The notes: generated by a model from the sequence alone, not told the origin. Positions 23,563 to 31,942 are shown, counted from the first letter of the stretch. The stretch is 34,565 nt of DNA from JBFYKJ01 sp041306005 (GCA_041306005.1 JBFYKJ010000068.1:1-34565), one strand, 5' to 3'. Numbers and translations are program-made.

Positions 23563-24504
23563 ATGGACAAGTCTACTCCTCTGAAGGACTTTTGCTGGGA
23601 GCCAGGGCTCTCCGCATCCGGGCTCATGGATAAAATAGGCGCTGTCGGTTACCAGGCTTCGGAGCTGAAAAAAGCGGCGGACATCATACTCGAGATGAAG
23701 AATGCAGGGGCCAAGATATTCCTCAGCTTCACCTCGAACATGGCCTCCTCGGGCCTGCGCGGCCTCTTCGCCCAGATGATAGAGATGGGCCTGACCGATG
23801 TCGTGGTCACCACGGTCGGCAGCATCGAGGAGGACTTCATCAAGGCCCACAAGGGGCAGTTTTTTATCGGGAGCTTTAATGAGGATGACGCAAAGCTGGG
23901 CGGCGAGGGGGTAAATAGGATAGGGAATATCCTCGTCCCATCCGAGGACTATGAGGCTTTTGAGAAGAGCCTTAAGCCCGCGCTCGCGGAGATAATAAAG
24001 CCGGGCATGGCTATAACCCCGTCGGAGCTGATACGCGAACTTGGCAAATACTGCAAAGACGAAAACTCGTTCATCTACCAGGCCTGCAAGAACAAAATCC
24101 CGATCTACTGCCCGGCGATAACCGACGGCAGCTTCGGCTTCCAATTGCAGGAGTTAAGAAATTCAAGGCAGTTCCAGATAGACGTGGTCAAGGACATGAA
24201 GAACATCGCCTTTGAGGCCTCGCCGCACGACCAGATAGGGCTGATAGTCCTTGGCGGCGGCGTAGCCAAACACCACGCGATTTTGGCGAATTTGACGAAT
24301 GGGGGTGCGGACTACGCAGTGTACATAACAACCGCTTCGCAATACTCCGGCTCCCTTTCGGGAGCCACCACCGAAGAGGCCAAATCCTGGGGCAAGGTGA
24401 AAACGTCCAGCGAGGCGGTGACTGTCCACGGCGAGGTGAGCATCCTCCTGCCGCTTATGATGTGCTATGTCTTCGAACGCCTTGGAAATGCGGGGAAGCG
24501 ATAA
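23563..24504 (+). CDS. dys: Deoxyhypusine synthase
   Basis: Transfers the aminobutyl group of spermidine to a lysine of translation factor aIF5A, NAD-dependent, the first step of hypusine formation. The 313-residue protein has SFTSNMASSGLRGLF (55-69), the NAD-binding TTVGSIEEDFIK, FNEDD, GNILVPSEDY, and CPAITDGSFGFQL (183-195). It also has VLGGGVAKHHAILANL (229-244), ASQYSGSLSGA, and the catalytic SWGK with Lys278 followed by VTVHGEVSILLPL. All expected catalytic positions are present. A TTTTAATG element about 30 bases before the ATG suggests a leaderless or short-leader transcript. It overlaps or abuts a polyamine-type decarboxylase. Confidence 0.93.
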   Translation: MDKSTPLKDFCWEPGLSASGLMDKIGAVGYQASELKKAADIILEMKNAGAKIFLSFTSNMASSGLRGLFAQMIEMGLTDVVVTTVGSIEEDFIKAHKGQFFIGSFNEDDAKLGGEGVNRIGNILVPSEDYEAFEKSLKPALAEIIKPGMAITPSELIRELGKYCKDENSFIYQACKNKIPIYCPAITDGSFGFQLQELRNSRQFQIDVVKDMKNIAFEASPHDQIGLIVLGGGVAKHHAILANLTNGGADYAVYITTASQYSGSLSGATTEEAKSWGKVKTSSEAVTVHGEVSILLPLMMCYVFERLGNAGKR

Positions 24505-24538
24505 TCGGCCTAAGCCAAACCCATATACCGGACGCAAA

Positions 24539-25615
24539 ATGATCGAGATACCCATGCATCTCCTCAAGGAGCCGACGCCGTTCTTCGCATGCTCGCGCTC
24601 GGTGCTGGAAAGGCAGGTAGCTGCGCTCGGCGGCCTCGGGGTGGATGTATTTTACTCGGTAAAGACGAACCCCGAACATGCCATATTGCGGGAGCTGCAA
24701 AGGATCGGTGTCGGGTTCTCGGTGTCAAGCCCTGTCGAGATGCTGTCCGCGGCATCGGTCGGCGCGGACGTGTCAAAGGTGATTTACTACGAGCGGGGCC
24801 TGACCAAGGACCGCGCTGGATGGCTTACACGGCTCGGGTGCAGGAACTTCATGGTGGAGAGCATGGCCGCATTTGAGAACCTAAGGCCGCTATTGGGGGG
24901 GGAGTCCACAGTGCTCGTGAGGCTCAAAGCTGAAGAGACGAAGAGCGCCTATTCGGGCGAATATGCGCCGGGAGTCGGCCTCTCGGATGCCGAATCCGTG
25001 ATGAAGGAATGCAAAAAGCTCGGGGCAAAAACGGGCGTGCTCCACCACAGCGCGTCGCAGGTCGAGGACGCCGCGGCGTGGAAGAGGAAATTCGAGGTCT
25101 TGTCAAAACTCCCCGAGATGGATGCCGCCAACATAGGCGGCGGCATACCCATAAGCTACGGCGGGGGCGACGAGGGGGGAAAAATCCTCGGCGAGATACG
25201 AAAGGGCGTGAAGTCGATAAAGGCTAAAAGGGTGATCGCCGAGCCGGGAAGGTTCATCGTCGGGCCGGCGTGCAGCCTTGTCGCAAAGGCCGTCCTTGTG
25301 GACGGGGCGAACGCGGTCCTCGACTGTTCGGTCTACAACGCGCACATCGACACGATAATAGCCGGGATAATCCTCCCGTCAAGGCTATTGGCGAAACCCG
25401 GCGAGGCCGGCGCTGCGAGGCCCAAAACCGCCCACACCGCAAATGCCTATCGCCTCCTCGGCTCGTCGCTTTGCAGCCTGGACGTTTTCGACCACGGGGC
25501 GAAGCTGGGGAAGCTGTCCGCCGGGGACTTTATAACATTCGACAACGCTGGGGCCTACAACTTCTCGTCGGATTTCGGCTCCGGCTCCGGGATAAATACT
25601 TACATCGTCGAGTGA
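24539..25615 (+). CDS. PLP-dependent fold-III decarboxylase (ornithine/carboxynorspermidine/diaminopimelate type)
   Basis: Decarboxylates a basic amino acid; the context favours polyamine supply. The 358-residue alanine-racemase-fold protein has TPFFACSRSVLERQV, the PLP lysine Lys42 in YSVKTNP, GFSVSSPVEM, LHHSASQ (His169/170), NIGGGIP (199-204, phosphate site), AEPGRFIVG (235-242) and the C-terminal substrate motif GSSLCSLDVFDH (309-319, Cys312 and Asp315). NAGAYNFSSDF follows. The diaminopimelate-specific features are not evident, and the short length suits ornithine or carboxynorspermidine decarboxylase. ATG 24539 avoids the 38-base overlap with deoxyhypusine synthase that a start at 24467 would need. 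Making putrescine next to the spermidine-using enzyme would be logical; specificity remains inferred. Confidence 0.8.
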   Translation: MIEIPMHLLKEPTPFFACSRSVLERQVAALGGLGVDVFYSVKTNPEHAILRELQRIGVGFSVSSPVEMLSAASVGADVSKVIYYERGLTKDRAGWLTRLGCRNFMVESMAAFENLRPLLGGESTVLVRLKAEETKSAYSGEYAPGVGLSDAESVMKECKKLGAKTGVLHHSASQVEDAAAWKRKFEVLSKLPEMDAANIGGGIPISYGGGDEGGKILGEIRKGVKSIKAKRVIAEPGRFIVGPACSLVAKAVLVDGANAVLDCSVYNAHIDTIIAGIILPSRLLAKPGEAGAARPKTAHTANAYRLLGSSLCSLDVFDHGAKLGKLSAGDFITFDNAGAYNFSSDFGSGSGINTYIVE

Positions 25616-25663
25616 AGGGTCTTAACGCCCGACTCGCAGCATCCCAACCGCTTGAGGCTTATC

Positions 25664-26653
25664 CTACTCCGCGCCCTTCCTGCGCCTAAGCACGCCCTCG
25701 ATTATGCTACCTATCTTCTCGTGGTCGGGCTCTTCGCCCTTCGGCGACGGCTGCATGATGGAATACTGCTTCTGCACGGGCGGCTTTGACATTGCCGCGG
25801 GCGGCCTTTCGGCAGCTGCCGGTGCCTGCCGCTGCGGGGCCGCGGCCGGCTGGCGCACGGGTGCGGGCTGGGCAGCCGGCCTCACCGGCTGCTGTGCCGG
25901 CTTTAGTACTGGCTGCTGTGCCGGCTTTAGGACTGGCTGCTGTGCCGGTCTTTCGGCAAGTTGCCGTATAGGCGCTGGCTCGGGCTGCTTTGCGGGCGCC
26001 GGCGCGGGCGGCCGCCAGGAGGGCATTCCCTGATTCACGGGCACTGCAGCAGGCTCCTTTTCGGGCGTATGCTGCTTCGCAGGTTTTTCACCCGGCCGCC
26101 TTTCAATCGCGCTTTCGCGCACCTTTTCGGGCCAGACCTTTTGCTTTATCCGCGAGAACATGCACGATATCGGATTTGACCCCTTCAACTGCGGGTGCCG
26201 CTTTTCCTCAAGCATCCGGACCTTGACCTCGGCCTTCTTTGCTTCTTTGGACTCTGCCCTCTTTGCCTCTTTGGCCCCGGCCCGTTTCGCCTCTTTTGAG
26301 CCTTTCGCGTTGCCCGTTATCGCCGAAGACACCCTTCTCTTGTGCTTCAGATCCTTGTGGTAGCGGAAGATGAAGAAGGCTACTATTACCGCGAGCATCG
26401 ATGCGGGGAATATTGCCCAGAAACCGCAGTCGAAGGGCTGCTGGCAGAGAGGAAGCATCATGTAAAGCACGAGCTCGGCCGCGACGAGCGCGTATGAGGC
26501 GAGAAGCGCCGTGCGGGCGCGGTGCGCCCTCAGGGTGCCCCAGTACATGACAAGGACCAAGGCCGCAAACGGCGCTACGGCGAGGATGAACACCGCGGGG
26601 TCCACCTGCGCGCTGCGCAGGAAGTACACCGTGCCGGACGAAGTATTGTACAT
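25664..26653 (-). CDS. Three-helix membrane protein with KEAKRA repeats and a Pro/Gln/Ala-rich tail
   Basis: A 329-residue protein of unknown function. Three hydrophobic helices (about 18-40, 48-70, 79-97) are followed by a basic cytoplasmic region. Repeats of KEAKRAxxK type (about 115-143) suggest a charged single helix. From about 175 the chain is dominated by Pro, Ala and Gln, with PAQQPVLK repeated, and ends in a conserved-looking helix (HEKIGSIIEGVLRRRK). The DNA under the PAQQPV stretch is repetitive (about 25875-25950). The tail could be an extended spacer presenting the C-terminal helix to a partner. TATA AATAAAAAG (26674-26682) is about 25 bases from the ATG, so the transcript looks leaderless. 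Confidence 0.65.
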   Translation of the reverse strand: MYNTSSGTVYFLRSAQVDPAVFILAVAPFAALVLVMYWGTLRAHRARTALLASYALVAAELVLYMMLPLCQQPFDCGFWAIFPASMLAVIVAFFIFRYHKDLKHKRRVSSAITGNAKGSKEAKRAGAKEAKRAESKEAKKAEVKVRMLEEKRHPQLKGSNPISCMFSRIKQKVWPEKVRESAIERRPGEKPAKQHTPEKEPAAVPVNQGMPSWRPPAPAPAKQPEPAPIRQLAERPAQQPVLKPAQQPVLKPAQQPVRPAAQPAPVRQPAAAPQRQAPAAAERPPAAMSKPPVQKQYSIMQPSPKGEEPDHEKIGSIIEGVLRRRKGAE

Positions 26654-26744
26654 GTAAAAGAAACGGTTTGCGCAATAAAAAGGTCGGCTTGGGGGTGCGG
26701 CGCTCCTATGACGCGTGGCAAGGATTCGCGAAGGCGAGGGATGC

Positions 26745-27227
26745 TTATTGGGACCTCATGGACTCCAACTCCTTGAGGAGGTCGTCCACCGTTTTCTCAT
26801 GCTTCTCGAGCACCGCCGCGGGGGTGGCTGGCTTCGCTTCAACCGGCTCTTCCTTTGGGGCCTCTTCTTCGGGCTTGGGGGCCGCTTTCTTGGGAACTGG
26901 CTTTTTCGCTTCGGGTAAAGCCTTCTTGGCCGCAGGTGCAGCCTTTATTGCCGGCCCGGGGGCCTTTCTCGCAGCCTTCGCCTGCGCCGGGGTCGCGGCT
27001 TCTGGCATGTGCTTCCCCTTGAGCTCTTTAAGGGCGGTCTTGTGCTTCGCCTTGACGTCCAGGCTGTCGAATTCCTTCAAGATGGATTCCAGCTGGCCAG
27101 ATATGTGCTCGGCCAGGGTGGCAATTATCTCCGGGTTCTGCCCGCCCTTCTTGCCGACCTCGCGCAGTACGGCGACAAGCTCGTTAAGGCCCTGCAGGCG
27201 ACCTATTACATAATCGATGTCTCTCAT
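26745..27227 (-). CDS. Helical protein with an Ala/Lys/Pro-rich linker, unknown function
   Basis: A 160-residue soluble protein. The first 70 residues (MRDIDYVIGRLQGLNELVAV onward) are predicted helical. Then an Ala/Lys/Pro/Glu-rich linker (about 75-140, AKAARKAPGP, KKAAPKPEEE) leads to a final helix (VLEKHEKTVDDLLKELESM). The composition resembles histone H1-like tails or disordered scaffold linkers. The neighbour at 25664 has a similar basic, Pro-rich design on the same strand, so the two may act together. The start at 27227 was chosen because the TATA box at 27250-27257 would put initiation at or next to this ATG; a start at 27299 would lie upstream of the TATA box. Confidence 0.6.
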   Translation of the reverse strand: MRDIDYVIGRLQGLNELVAVLREVGKKGGQNPEIIATLAEHISGQLESILKEFDSLDVKAKHKTALKELKGKHMPEAATPAQAKAARKAPGPAIKAAPAAKKALPEAKKPVPKKAAPKPEEEAPKEEPVEAKPATPAAVLEKHEKTVDDLLKELESMRSQ

Positions 27228-27249
27228 CGGGTGTTTTAACGCGTAGCGG

Positions 27250-27295
27250 AATATAAACGCTAACGTTTGAGATAAACTAACATTTGCAGATAAAC
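27250..27295 (-). promoter_or_regulatory. Leaderless promoter with upstream direct repeats
   Basis: On the minus strand TTTATATT (27250-27257) is a TATA box about 25 bases from ATG 27227. Behind it lie an AAACG-CTAA-CGTTT inverted repeat (27255-27268) and two near-identical direct repeats, TTTGAGATAAAC (27266-27277) and TTTGCAGATAAAC (27283-27295) as read on the plus strand, about 17 bases apart. These suit an activator or repressor site. Confidence 0.45.
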
Positions 27296-27355
27296 GCATG
27301 CGCGCGTATGCGGATGATGGGGGTGCTTATGTGAGGGTTAAGGTTAAAGGGCCTA

Positions 27356-28285
27356 TCAATACCTGAGCCTCTCGACTATAGGCAGGATGACTTCCATGGT
27401 CTCCTCGGGGGGATATGCGAAATACACCGACATTCCCCACGAGCCCGGCTGGTCGTTCACTATCACCCCCGGGTAGGCCTTGTCGCCCACGTTCAGATTC
27501 GCGACTAATGCTGTCGTGTACTTGTTCTCGACAGCCGTCGCCTCCGTGACGTTCGCCATGTTGAAACGGCCCCTGATGCCCGCGACCGACCAGTGGCCGC
27601 GGTCCACGACCTCGAACTCGGGGCTTGAGACCGTAAGGCCCTTCACGAAGCTGGTCCCTATCACGGTCGTGAAGTCTATAGTCGTCTGTTCTGCCTCGCC
27701 CGGGAGGAGCTTGCAGTTGGAGCCCTCTTTGCCCACGTTCTTGCAGTCGCACACCGCCAGCGAGTTTGCGTCTATGCAAACCTGCTTGCGCAGCCAGCCG
27801 GTCTGGTTGACGATGAGCGTGTCCTCGTATGAAACGGTGCCTAGCACGCCCGCGTCTCCGACCCAAATGAGGTTGCCGCCGCCCTTGACGTAATCCTGCA
27901 GGTTTAGGAGCTTGTCCTTGTCGAGCTGCTTAGCGTCCTCGACTATCACAAGCCCGTACTTTGACATCACCTGGCCGGCGCCGGCGCCGAACTTGCGCAC
28001 GTCGATGTCGTCCGAGTAGAATATCAGCCGCTCGGCCAGGTTGTCGCGGAGGGTCTCCCAGTTGCCGACCGAGTCGTCGCCGTGGAGGATGAGCACCTTG
28101 GGCGCGCCGAAGACGCGCTCGTATATGTCCATCATCCAGTCGCCGACTACGGGGACGTCGCGCAGATAGATGAAGTGGAAGTGCTGGAGGACCAGCATCA
28201 TCCCTATTAGGAGGAAGACCACGACCACCATGTTCACGATGAGCCTCGCCTGCTGCGAGCTCTTGTCCATCGGTATCGGGTACAT
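27356..28285 (-). CDS. Membrane-anchored protein with a DUF4350/ThuA-like Rossmann domain
   Basis: A 309-residue protein with a single N-terminal anchor (about 15-36, LIVNMVVVVFLLIGMMLVLQ). A flavodoxin/glutamine-amidotransferase-like domain without an evident catalytic Cys follows: KVLILHGDDS (63-72), FYSDDIDVRKF, YGLVIVEDAKQLDKDKLLNLQDYVKGGGNLIWVGDAG. This strand-helix pattern and the GGGNLIWVGD stretch match DUF4350/ThuA-like modules in membrane-linked proteins. The second half (about 160-309) is beta-rich, with Cys in VCIDANSLAVCDCKN and SNCKLL. It probably works outside the cell. TATA CTTTTAAAG (about 28303-28312) suggests a leaderless mRNA. Function unknown. Confidence 0.65.
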   Translation of the reverse strand: MYPIPMDKSSQQARLIVNMVVVVFLLIGMMLVLQHFHFIYLRDVPVVGDWMMDIYERVFGAPKVLILHGDDSVGNWETLRDNLAERLIFYSDDIDVRKFGAGAGQVMSKYGLVIVEDAKQLDKDKLLNLQDYVKGGGNLIWVGDAGVLGTVSYEDTLIVNQTGWLRKQVCIDANSLAVCDCKNVGKEGSNCKLLPGEAEQTTIDFTTVIGTSFVKGLTVSSPEFEVVDRGHWSVAGIRGRFNMANVTEATAVENKYTTALVANLNVGDKAYPGVIVNDQPGSWGMSVYFAYPPEETMEVILPIVERLRY

Positions 28286-28481
28286 GGTTAAATTACGGCA
28301 TGCGGCTTTAAAAGCGCCCGGATCGGCCCCCGCGGGGTTGTGAGGGCGGCTGCGGGTCTGGGCTTTGGCATTACATCCACCGCGGGCAGCAGGGTTTTTA
28401 TCCCTTGAGCGGGTAAGTTATAACTTTGGGTTATTAACCACATCCGCCGAAGAGCGGAAGCCATTCACCCGTTTGATAACA

Positions 28482-29549
28482 ATGGATGTCGCGCATGCGG
28501 AAAGGGCGGAAAGCGGCGATTCTATGAAGGGCATCTGCGTAGCCGTGAAGAGGGGCAAGACTTCCAGGATAGAATGCACCTCGTCCGAAGAGCTCATGCC
28601 CGCCCTTAAAGACTCCAGCCTTGCGTGGGTCAACTTCGTGGTGGGCGACATCAGCGTTGACGGCGAGAAGATAGCGACCTCGCTGGGCTTCAGCCAGGGC
28701 ATTGTTACAAACCTGCTTAGCAGCTACCAGTTCAACTATGATGACCGGGACACCGAGCTTGGCATCAGGATACCGGCGGTCAGCACCGAGGGTGTGGATG
28801 TCAAGATATACCCGATTATCATCCTCATAAAGAAGGGCATCCTCCTTTCCCTCCACGAGCGGGCGATAACAAGGTTCGTGAGGTTCACCAGGTACGCCAC
28901 GACCCTCATGAAGAAGATGGAGGCGCGGCCCCTGTGGGAGGACCAGCTTACAATACTCCTCTGGCGCATCATAGACGAGAACAACGCTAAGAACTTCGAC
29001 CACCTGCGGGAGATAGAAGAGCAGGCGGACGTGCTCGTCAAGCAGATGATGGACCCAAAGACGCCGCGCGAACTCATCGGGCCGCACATATACAAGATGA
29101 AGCACGCCCTGATTGTCTATCTCGACGCGCTTTGGGCGACCCTTGACGTCATAAACACCCTGCGTTACGGGGATGCGGAGGTCCTGACCGACGACCCGGA
29201 GCTTCTCGAGCGCATAACGGCGCTGTCGGCGGATGTGACTACCCAGATATCCATCAGCGAGCACATGTCCGAGGTGCTTGCATCGGGACTGGAAGTGCTG
29301 CAGAGCATATACAACAACCAGCTCCAAATATTGAACAACAGGATGGCCCTGGTAGCGGCGTGGCTTGCCGTTCTCGGCACGGCCTTCCTCGTGCCTAACA
29401 CCATAGCCACCGTATTCAGCACCGCGGTGGGCGCGGGGCTGGACCCTGTCTTTGAGCTCGTCGTGCTGGTGCTATCGACCGTGCTTTCGGGCGCCGGCGC
29501 GTACGCGTTCATCAAGCACAAGGGCATAATACCCAAGCACGCTGACTGA
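28482..29549 (+). CDS. CorA-like divalent-cation channel lacking the GMN motif
   Basis: A 355-residue protein with the CorA layout. The soluble alpha/beta domain covers about 1-155 (HERAITRFVRF marks its end), the long stalk helix spans about 170-280, and there are two C-terminal membrane helices (about 290-312 and 322-345). The first helix normally ends in GMN, the selectivity motif; here the position reads FLVPNTIATVFS. PNTIATxF variants occur in archaeal CorA-like proteins, so this is probably a diverged ion channel rather than a broken one, but its ion cannot be called Mg with confidence. ATG 28482 is the likely start; 28524 is an alternative, and a far-upstream start (28365) adds sequence with no family likeness. 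Confidence 0.78.
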   Translation: MDVAHAERAESGDSMKGICVAVKRGKTSRIECTSSEELMPALKDSSLAWVNFVVGDISVDGEKIATSLGFSQGIVTNLLSSYQFNYDDRDTELGIRIPAVSTEGVDVKIYPIIILIKKGILLSLHERAITRFVRFTRYATTLMKKMEARPLWEDQLTILLWRIIDENNAKNFDHLREIEEQADVLVKQMMDPKTPRELIGPHIYKMKHALIVYLDALWATLDVINTLRYGDAEVLTDDPELLERITALSADVTTQISISEHMSEVLASGLEVLQSIYNNQLQILNNRMALVAAWLAVLGTAFLVPNTIATVFSTAVGAGLDPVFELVVLVLSTVLSGAGAYAFIKHKGIIPKHAD

Positions 29550-29601
29550 ATGCCTGCGGCAGGTAGCCCAAACTGTTCCGCTCAGGCAGCTTTAGCGGCC
29601 C

Positions 29602-30528
29602 TCACTTTCTCTTCTCTTCCTCAAGCTCCTCTGCCAGCGTCTGGTATACGGAGGCGCTGCCTGCGGCGCCGGCCTGCTTCGGCGCCTTCCCGTGCAGCTG
29701 GAGCACGTTCAGCATCGGCGAATCGGGCGACACCACATAAACGGTCCCCTCGCCCAGGACTTTTTCCAGCACCTCAAGCTGCCGCGACTTCTGGGCCTGC
29801 TCCTTGAAGTACTTGTTCGCGCTCTCGGAGATCACCTTTATGGCCTCCGCCTGCGCGGTAGCCCTGAGCTCTATGCCCTTGGCCATGCCCTCGGCCTTCT
29901 TTATTTCCGCCCTCTTGAATCCGTCGGCTTCAGTTTCCCTTGCGGTCGCAAAGTCGGTCGCCGCTATCTTCTCGTTCTCGGCCTTAAGGACCTTGTTCAT
30001 CGTCTCTTGCACGTCCTGCGGGGGCTCTATTTCCTTAAGCTCCGTCCTCACGATATCTATCCCCCAGCTCTTCGTCTCGGTCTTCAGGCTGACGGCGAGC
30101 TTCGAGTTGAGGACGTCGCGCTTGTTGTTGACGTCCTTGAAGGGCATCTTCCCGATGATGTCCCTTAGGGTAGTCCTCGCAAGGCTGACTATCTGGTAGC
30201 GGTACTCGTTGACGTTGTACTGGGACGCCTTCACGTCCTCTTCGGTGTCCTTGACCTTGAAGTATATCTGCGCGTCGACGGTTGCGTTCAGGTTGTCCGC
30301 GGTGATGACCTGCTGGGACGCCGCATCCACCATCTGCTCGGTGATGTTGATCTTTATCACGGACTCGACGAACGGCAGCTTGAAGGAGAGGCCCGACTTG
30401 AGCTGCCTCTTGTACTTGCCGAACCGCTCTATGAGGGCCCTGTGCGTCGGCCTCACTATGACCACGCTTTGCGTCAACAGCACTAGCACCACAATGACCA
30501 ACACCGCAAGAATCAGTTCGAACATCAT
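29602..30528 (-). CDS. SPFH/stomatin-prohibitin family membrane protein
   Basis: A 308-residue stomatin-like protein, anchored by the N-terminal hydrophobic segment (about 3-21). The SPFH domain follows: VVIVRPTHRALIERFGKYKRQLKSGLSFKLPFVESV, AASQQVITADNLNATVDAQIYFKV, then VSLARTTLRDIIGKM. A coiled-coil region (about 180-250, rich in ATARETEADGFKRAEIKKAEGMA) drives oligomerisation into ring-like membrane scaffolds. Family members organise membrane microdomains and often pair with an NfeD protease partner, which is not seen here. AGGTGG lies just upstream of two adjacent ATGs (30528 and 30525). The frame continues upstream only as antisense of the HPS gene and is not part of the protein. Confidence 0.88.
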   Translation of the reverse strand: MMFELILAVLVIVVLVLLTQSVVIVRPTHRALIERFGKYKRQLKSGLSFKLPFVESVIKINITEQMVDAASQQVITADNLNATVDAQIYFKVKDTEEDVKASQYNVNEYRYQIVSLARTTLRDIIGKMPFKDVNNKRDVLNSKLAVSLKTETKSWGIDIVRTELKEIEPPQDVQETMNKVLKAENEKIAATDFATARETEADGFKRAEIKKAEGMAKGIELRATAQAEAIKVISESANKYFKEQAQKSRQLEVLEKVLGEGTVYVVSPDSPMLNVLQLHGKAPKQAGAAGSASVYQTLAEELEEEKRK

Positions 30529-30615
30529 TACCACCTGTTGTATATTGGGCCAAACGTGCTTAAAAACCACGGCCGGCGCCTTGCTTTTTTCTACCGCTAA
30601 CATCAATTGTTTGTA

Positions 30616-31899
30616 ATGATTCTGCAAATAGCCCTTGACTTTGTTGACCTTGACAGGGCGCTGAAGGTCGCAAAGGAAGTCGCACGCAGCGCCGACTGGC
30701 TCGAGGCCGGGACCCCGCTCATAAAGGCGAACGGGATGGATGCTATAAGGCGGCTGAAGCGGGCGTTCCCGGGCAAGACCATAGTCGCAGACTTGAAGAT
30801 AGCTGACACGGGCGACATAGAGACCGAGATGGCTGCTAAGGCCGGCGCCGACATCGTGACGGTCCTCGGCTCGAGCGACGACCAGACTATAATGCAATCC
30901 GTCGAGGCGGCGAAGAGGTACGGCTGCAAGGTCCTTGTCGACCTGCTCAACTGCGGCGACATGGCCGCCCGGGCGAAGATTGCCGAGGAGCTCGGCGCCG
31001 ATTATGTGATGGTCCACACCGGCATAGACCAGCAGATGGTGGGAAAAGACGTCTTCTCCGACCTGAGGCGCGTGGTCGGGGTTGTAAAAATACCCATAGC
31101 CGTGGGTGGGGGGCTGACGCCGGAGAATGTGGGCCAAGCCGTCAGGGGCGGCGCGGGGATAGTGATAATCGGCGGGGCGGTGACAAAGGCGCCGGACGCG
31201 GCCGGGGCCGCTGCCAGGTTCAAGAAGCTCATCAAGTCCGGCTCCGGAAAGGCTGGCGCCGGGAAGAAGCCGGCGAAGGGCTCCGCCCCGGGCGTCGAGG
31301 AGATCCTCAAGAGGGTCTCGACGGCAAACGTCAGCGATGCGATGCACCACAGCGGCGAGATGCACGGGCTGCACGCGATAAACCTTGACGGCAAGTTCTG
31401 CGGGAAGGCGTTCACCGTCAAAGCCTATCCGGGCGACTGGTCAAAGACCGTGCAGGCGATTGATGCGGCGGAGAAGGGCAATGTCATAGTCATCGACGCC
31501 CACGGCTCGAAGGTCGCCCTCTGGGGCGAGCTTGCGACCCGCAGCGCGATGTCGCGCGGTATCAGGGGCCTTGTGATAGACGGCGGGGTCAGGGACGTCG
31601 AGGAGATAAGGAAGCTCAAGTTCCCAATATTCGCGCGCTGCGTCAGCCCGGCGTCGGGGGAGCCCAAGGGGATGGGCGAGATGCAGGTTTCGATAACCTG
31701 CGGGGGCGTCGAGGTCGAGCCAGGGGACTACATACTCGCAGACGATAACGGCGTCATGGTCATACCAAAGAAGAGAGCCCTGGAAATCGCCAACAGGGCG
31801 CTTTATGTGAAAGAGAAGGAAGACCGAGTGAAGAAGGAGATATCCGACGGGAAGACGCTAGGCAAGATAATGGAACTCGGCAAGTGGGAGAAGATATAG
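30616..31899 (+). CDS. 3-hexulose-6-phosphate synthase fused to an RraA-like domain
   Basis: A 427-residue fusion. The N-terminal TIM barrel (1 to about 205) is an HPS of the OMP-decarboxylase superfamily: IALDFVDLDRA, EAGTPLIKANG, IVADLKIADTGDIE (56-69), VLGSSDD, LVDLLNC and PIAVGGGLTPENV. It interconverts hexulose-6-phosphate with ribulose-5-phosphate plus formaldehyde. In archaea lacking the oxidative pentose pathway the reverse direction supplies pentoses. A Gly/Lys linker (about 206-224) joins an RraA/HMG-aldolase-like domain with GELATRSAMSRGIRGLVIDGGVRD. The same fusion is known in other archaea, where the second domain's role is not settled. ATG 30616 is preferred to TTG 30607. It is divergent from the SPFH gene. 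Confidence 0.88.
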   Translation: MILQIALDFVDLDRALKVAKEVARSADWLEAGTPLIKANGMDAIRRLKRAFPGKTIVADLKIADTGDIETEMAAKAGADIVTVLGSSDDQTIMQSVEAAKRYGCKVLVDLLNCGDMAARAKIAEELGADYVMVHTGIDQQMVGKDVFSDLRRVVGVVKIPIAVGGGLTPENVGQAVRGGAGIVIIGGAVTKAPDAAGAAARFKKLIKSGSGKAGAGKKPAKGSAPGVEEILKRVSTANVSDAMHHSGEMHGLHAINLDGKFCGKAFTVKAYPGDWSKTVQAIDAAEKGNVIVIDAHGSKVALWGELATRSAMSRGIRGLVIDGGVRDVEEIRKLKFPIFARCVSPASGEPKGMGEMQVSITCGGVEVEPGDYILADDNGVMVIPKKRALEIANRALYVKEKEDRVKKEISDGKTLGKIMELGKWEKI

Positions 31900-31942
31900 G
31901 GCAGTTGCCGAGAATGCATGAGCGCACATAAGGTTATATAAG

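Noticed and set aside
29602..31374. A 590-codon minus-strand frame that would fuse an N-terminal region to the SPFH protein
   Set aside because: The first 282 codons are antisense to the conserved HPS-RraA gene and have no protein-like pattern; the SPFH protein has a clear start with an SD-like AGGTGG at 30528.
31933..31939. TATA box for the cation exchanger
   Set aside because: TTATATA is only a few bases from the ATG, which would place initiation inside the gene; no later in-frame start preserves the first helix.
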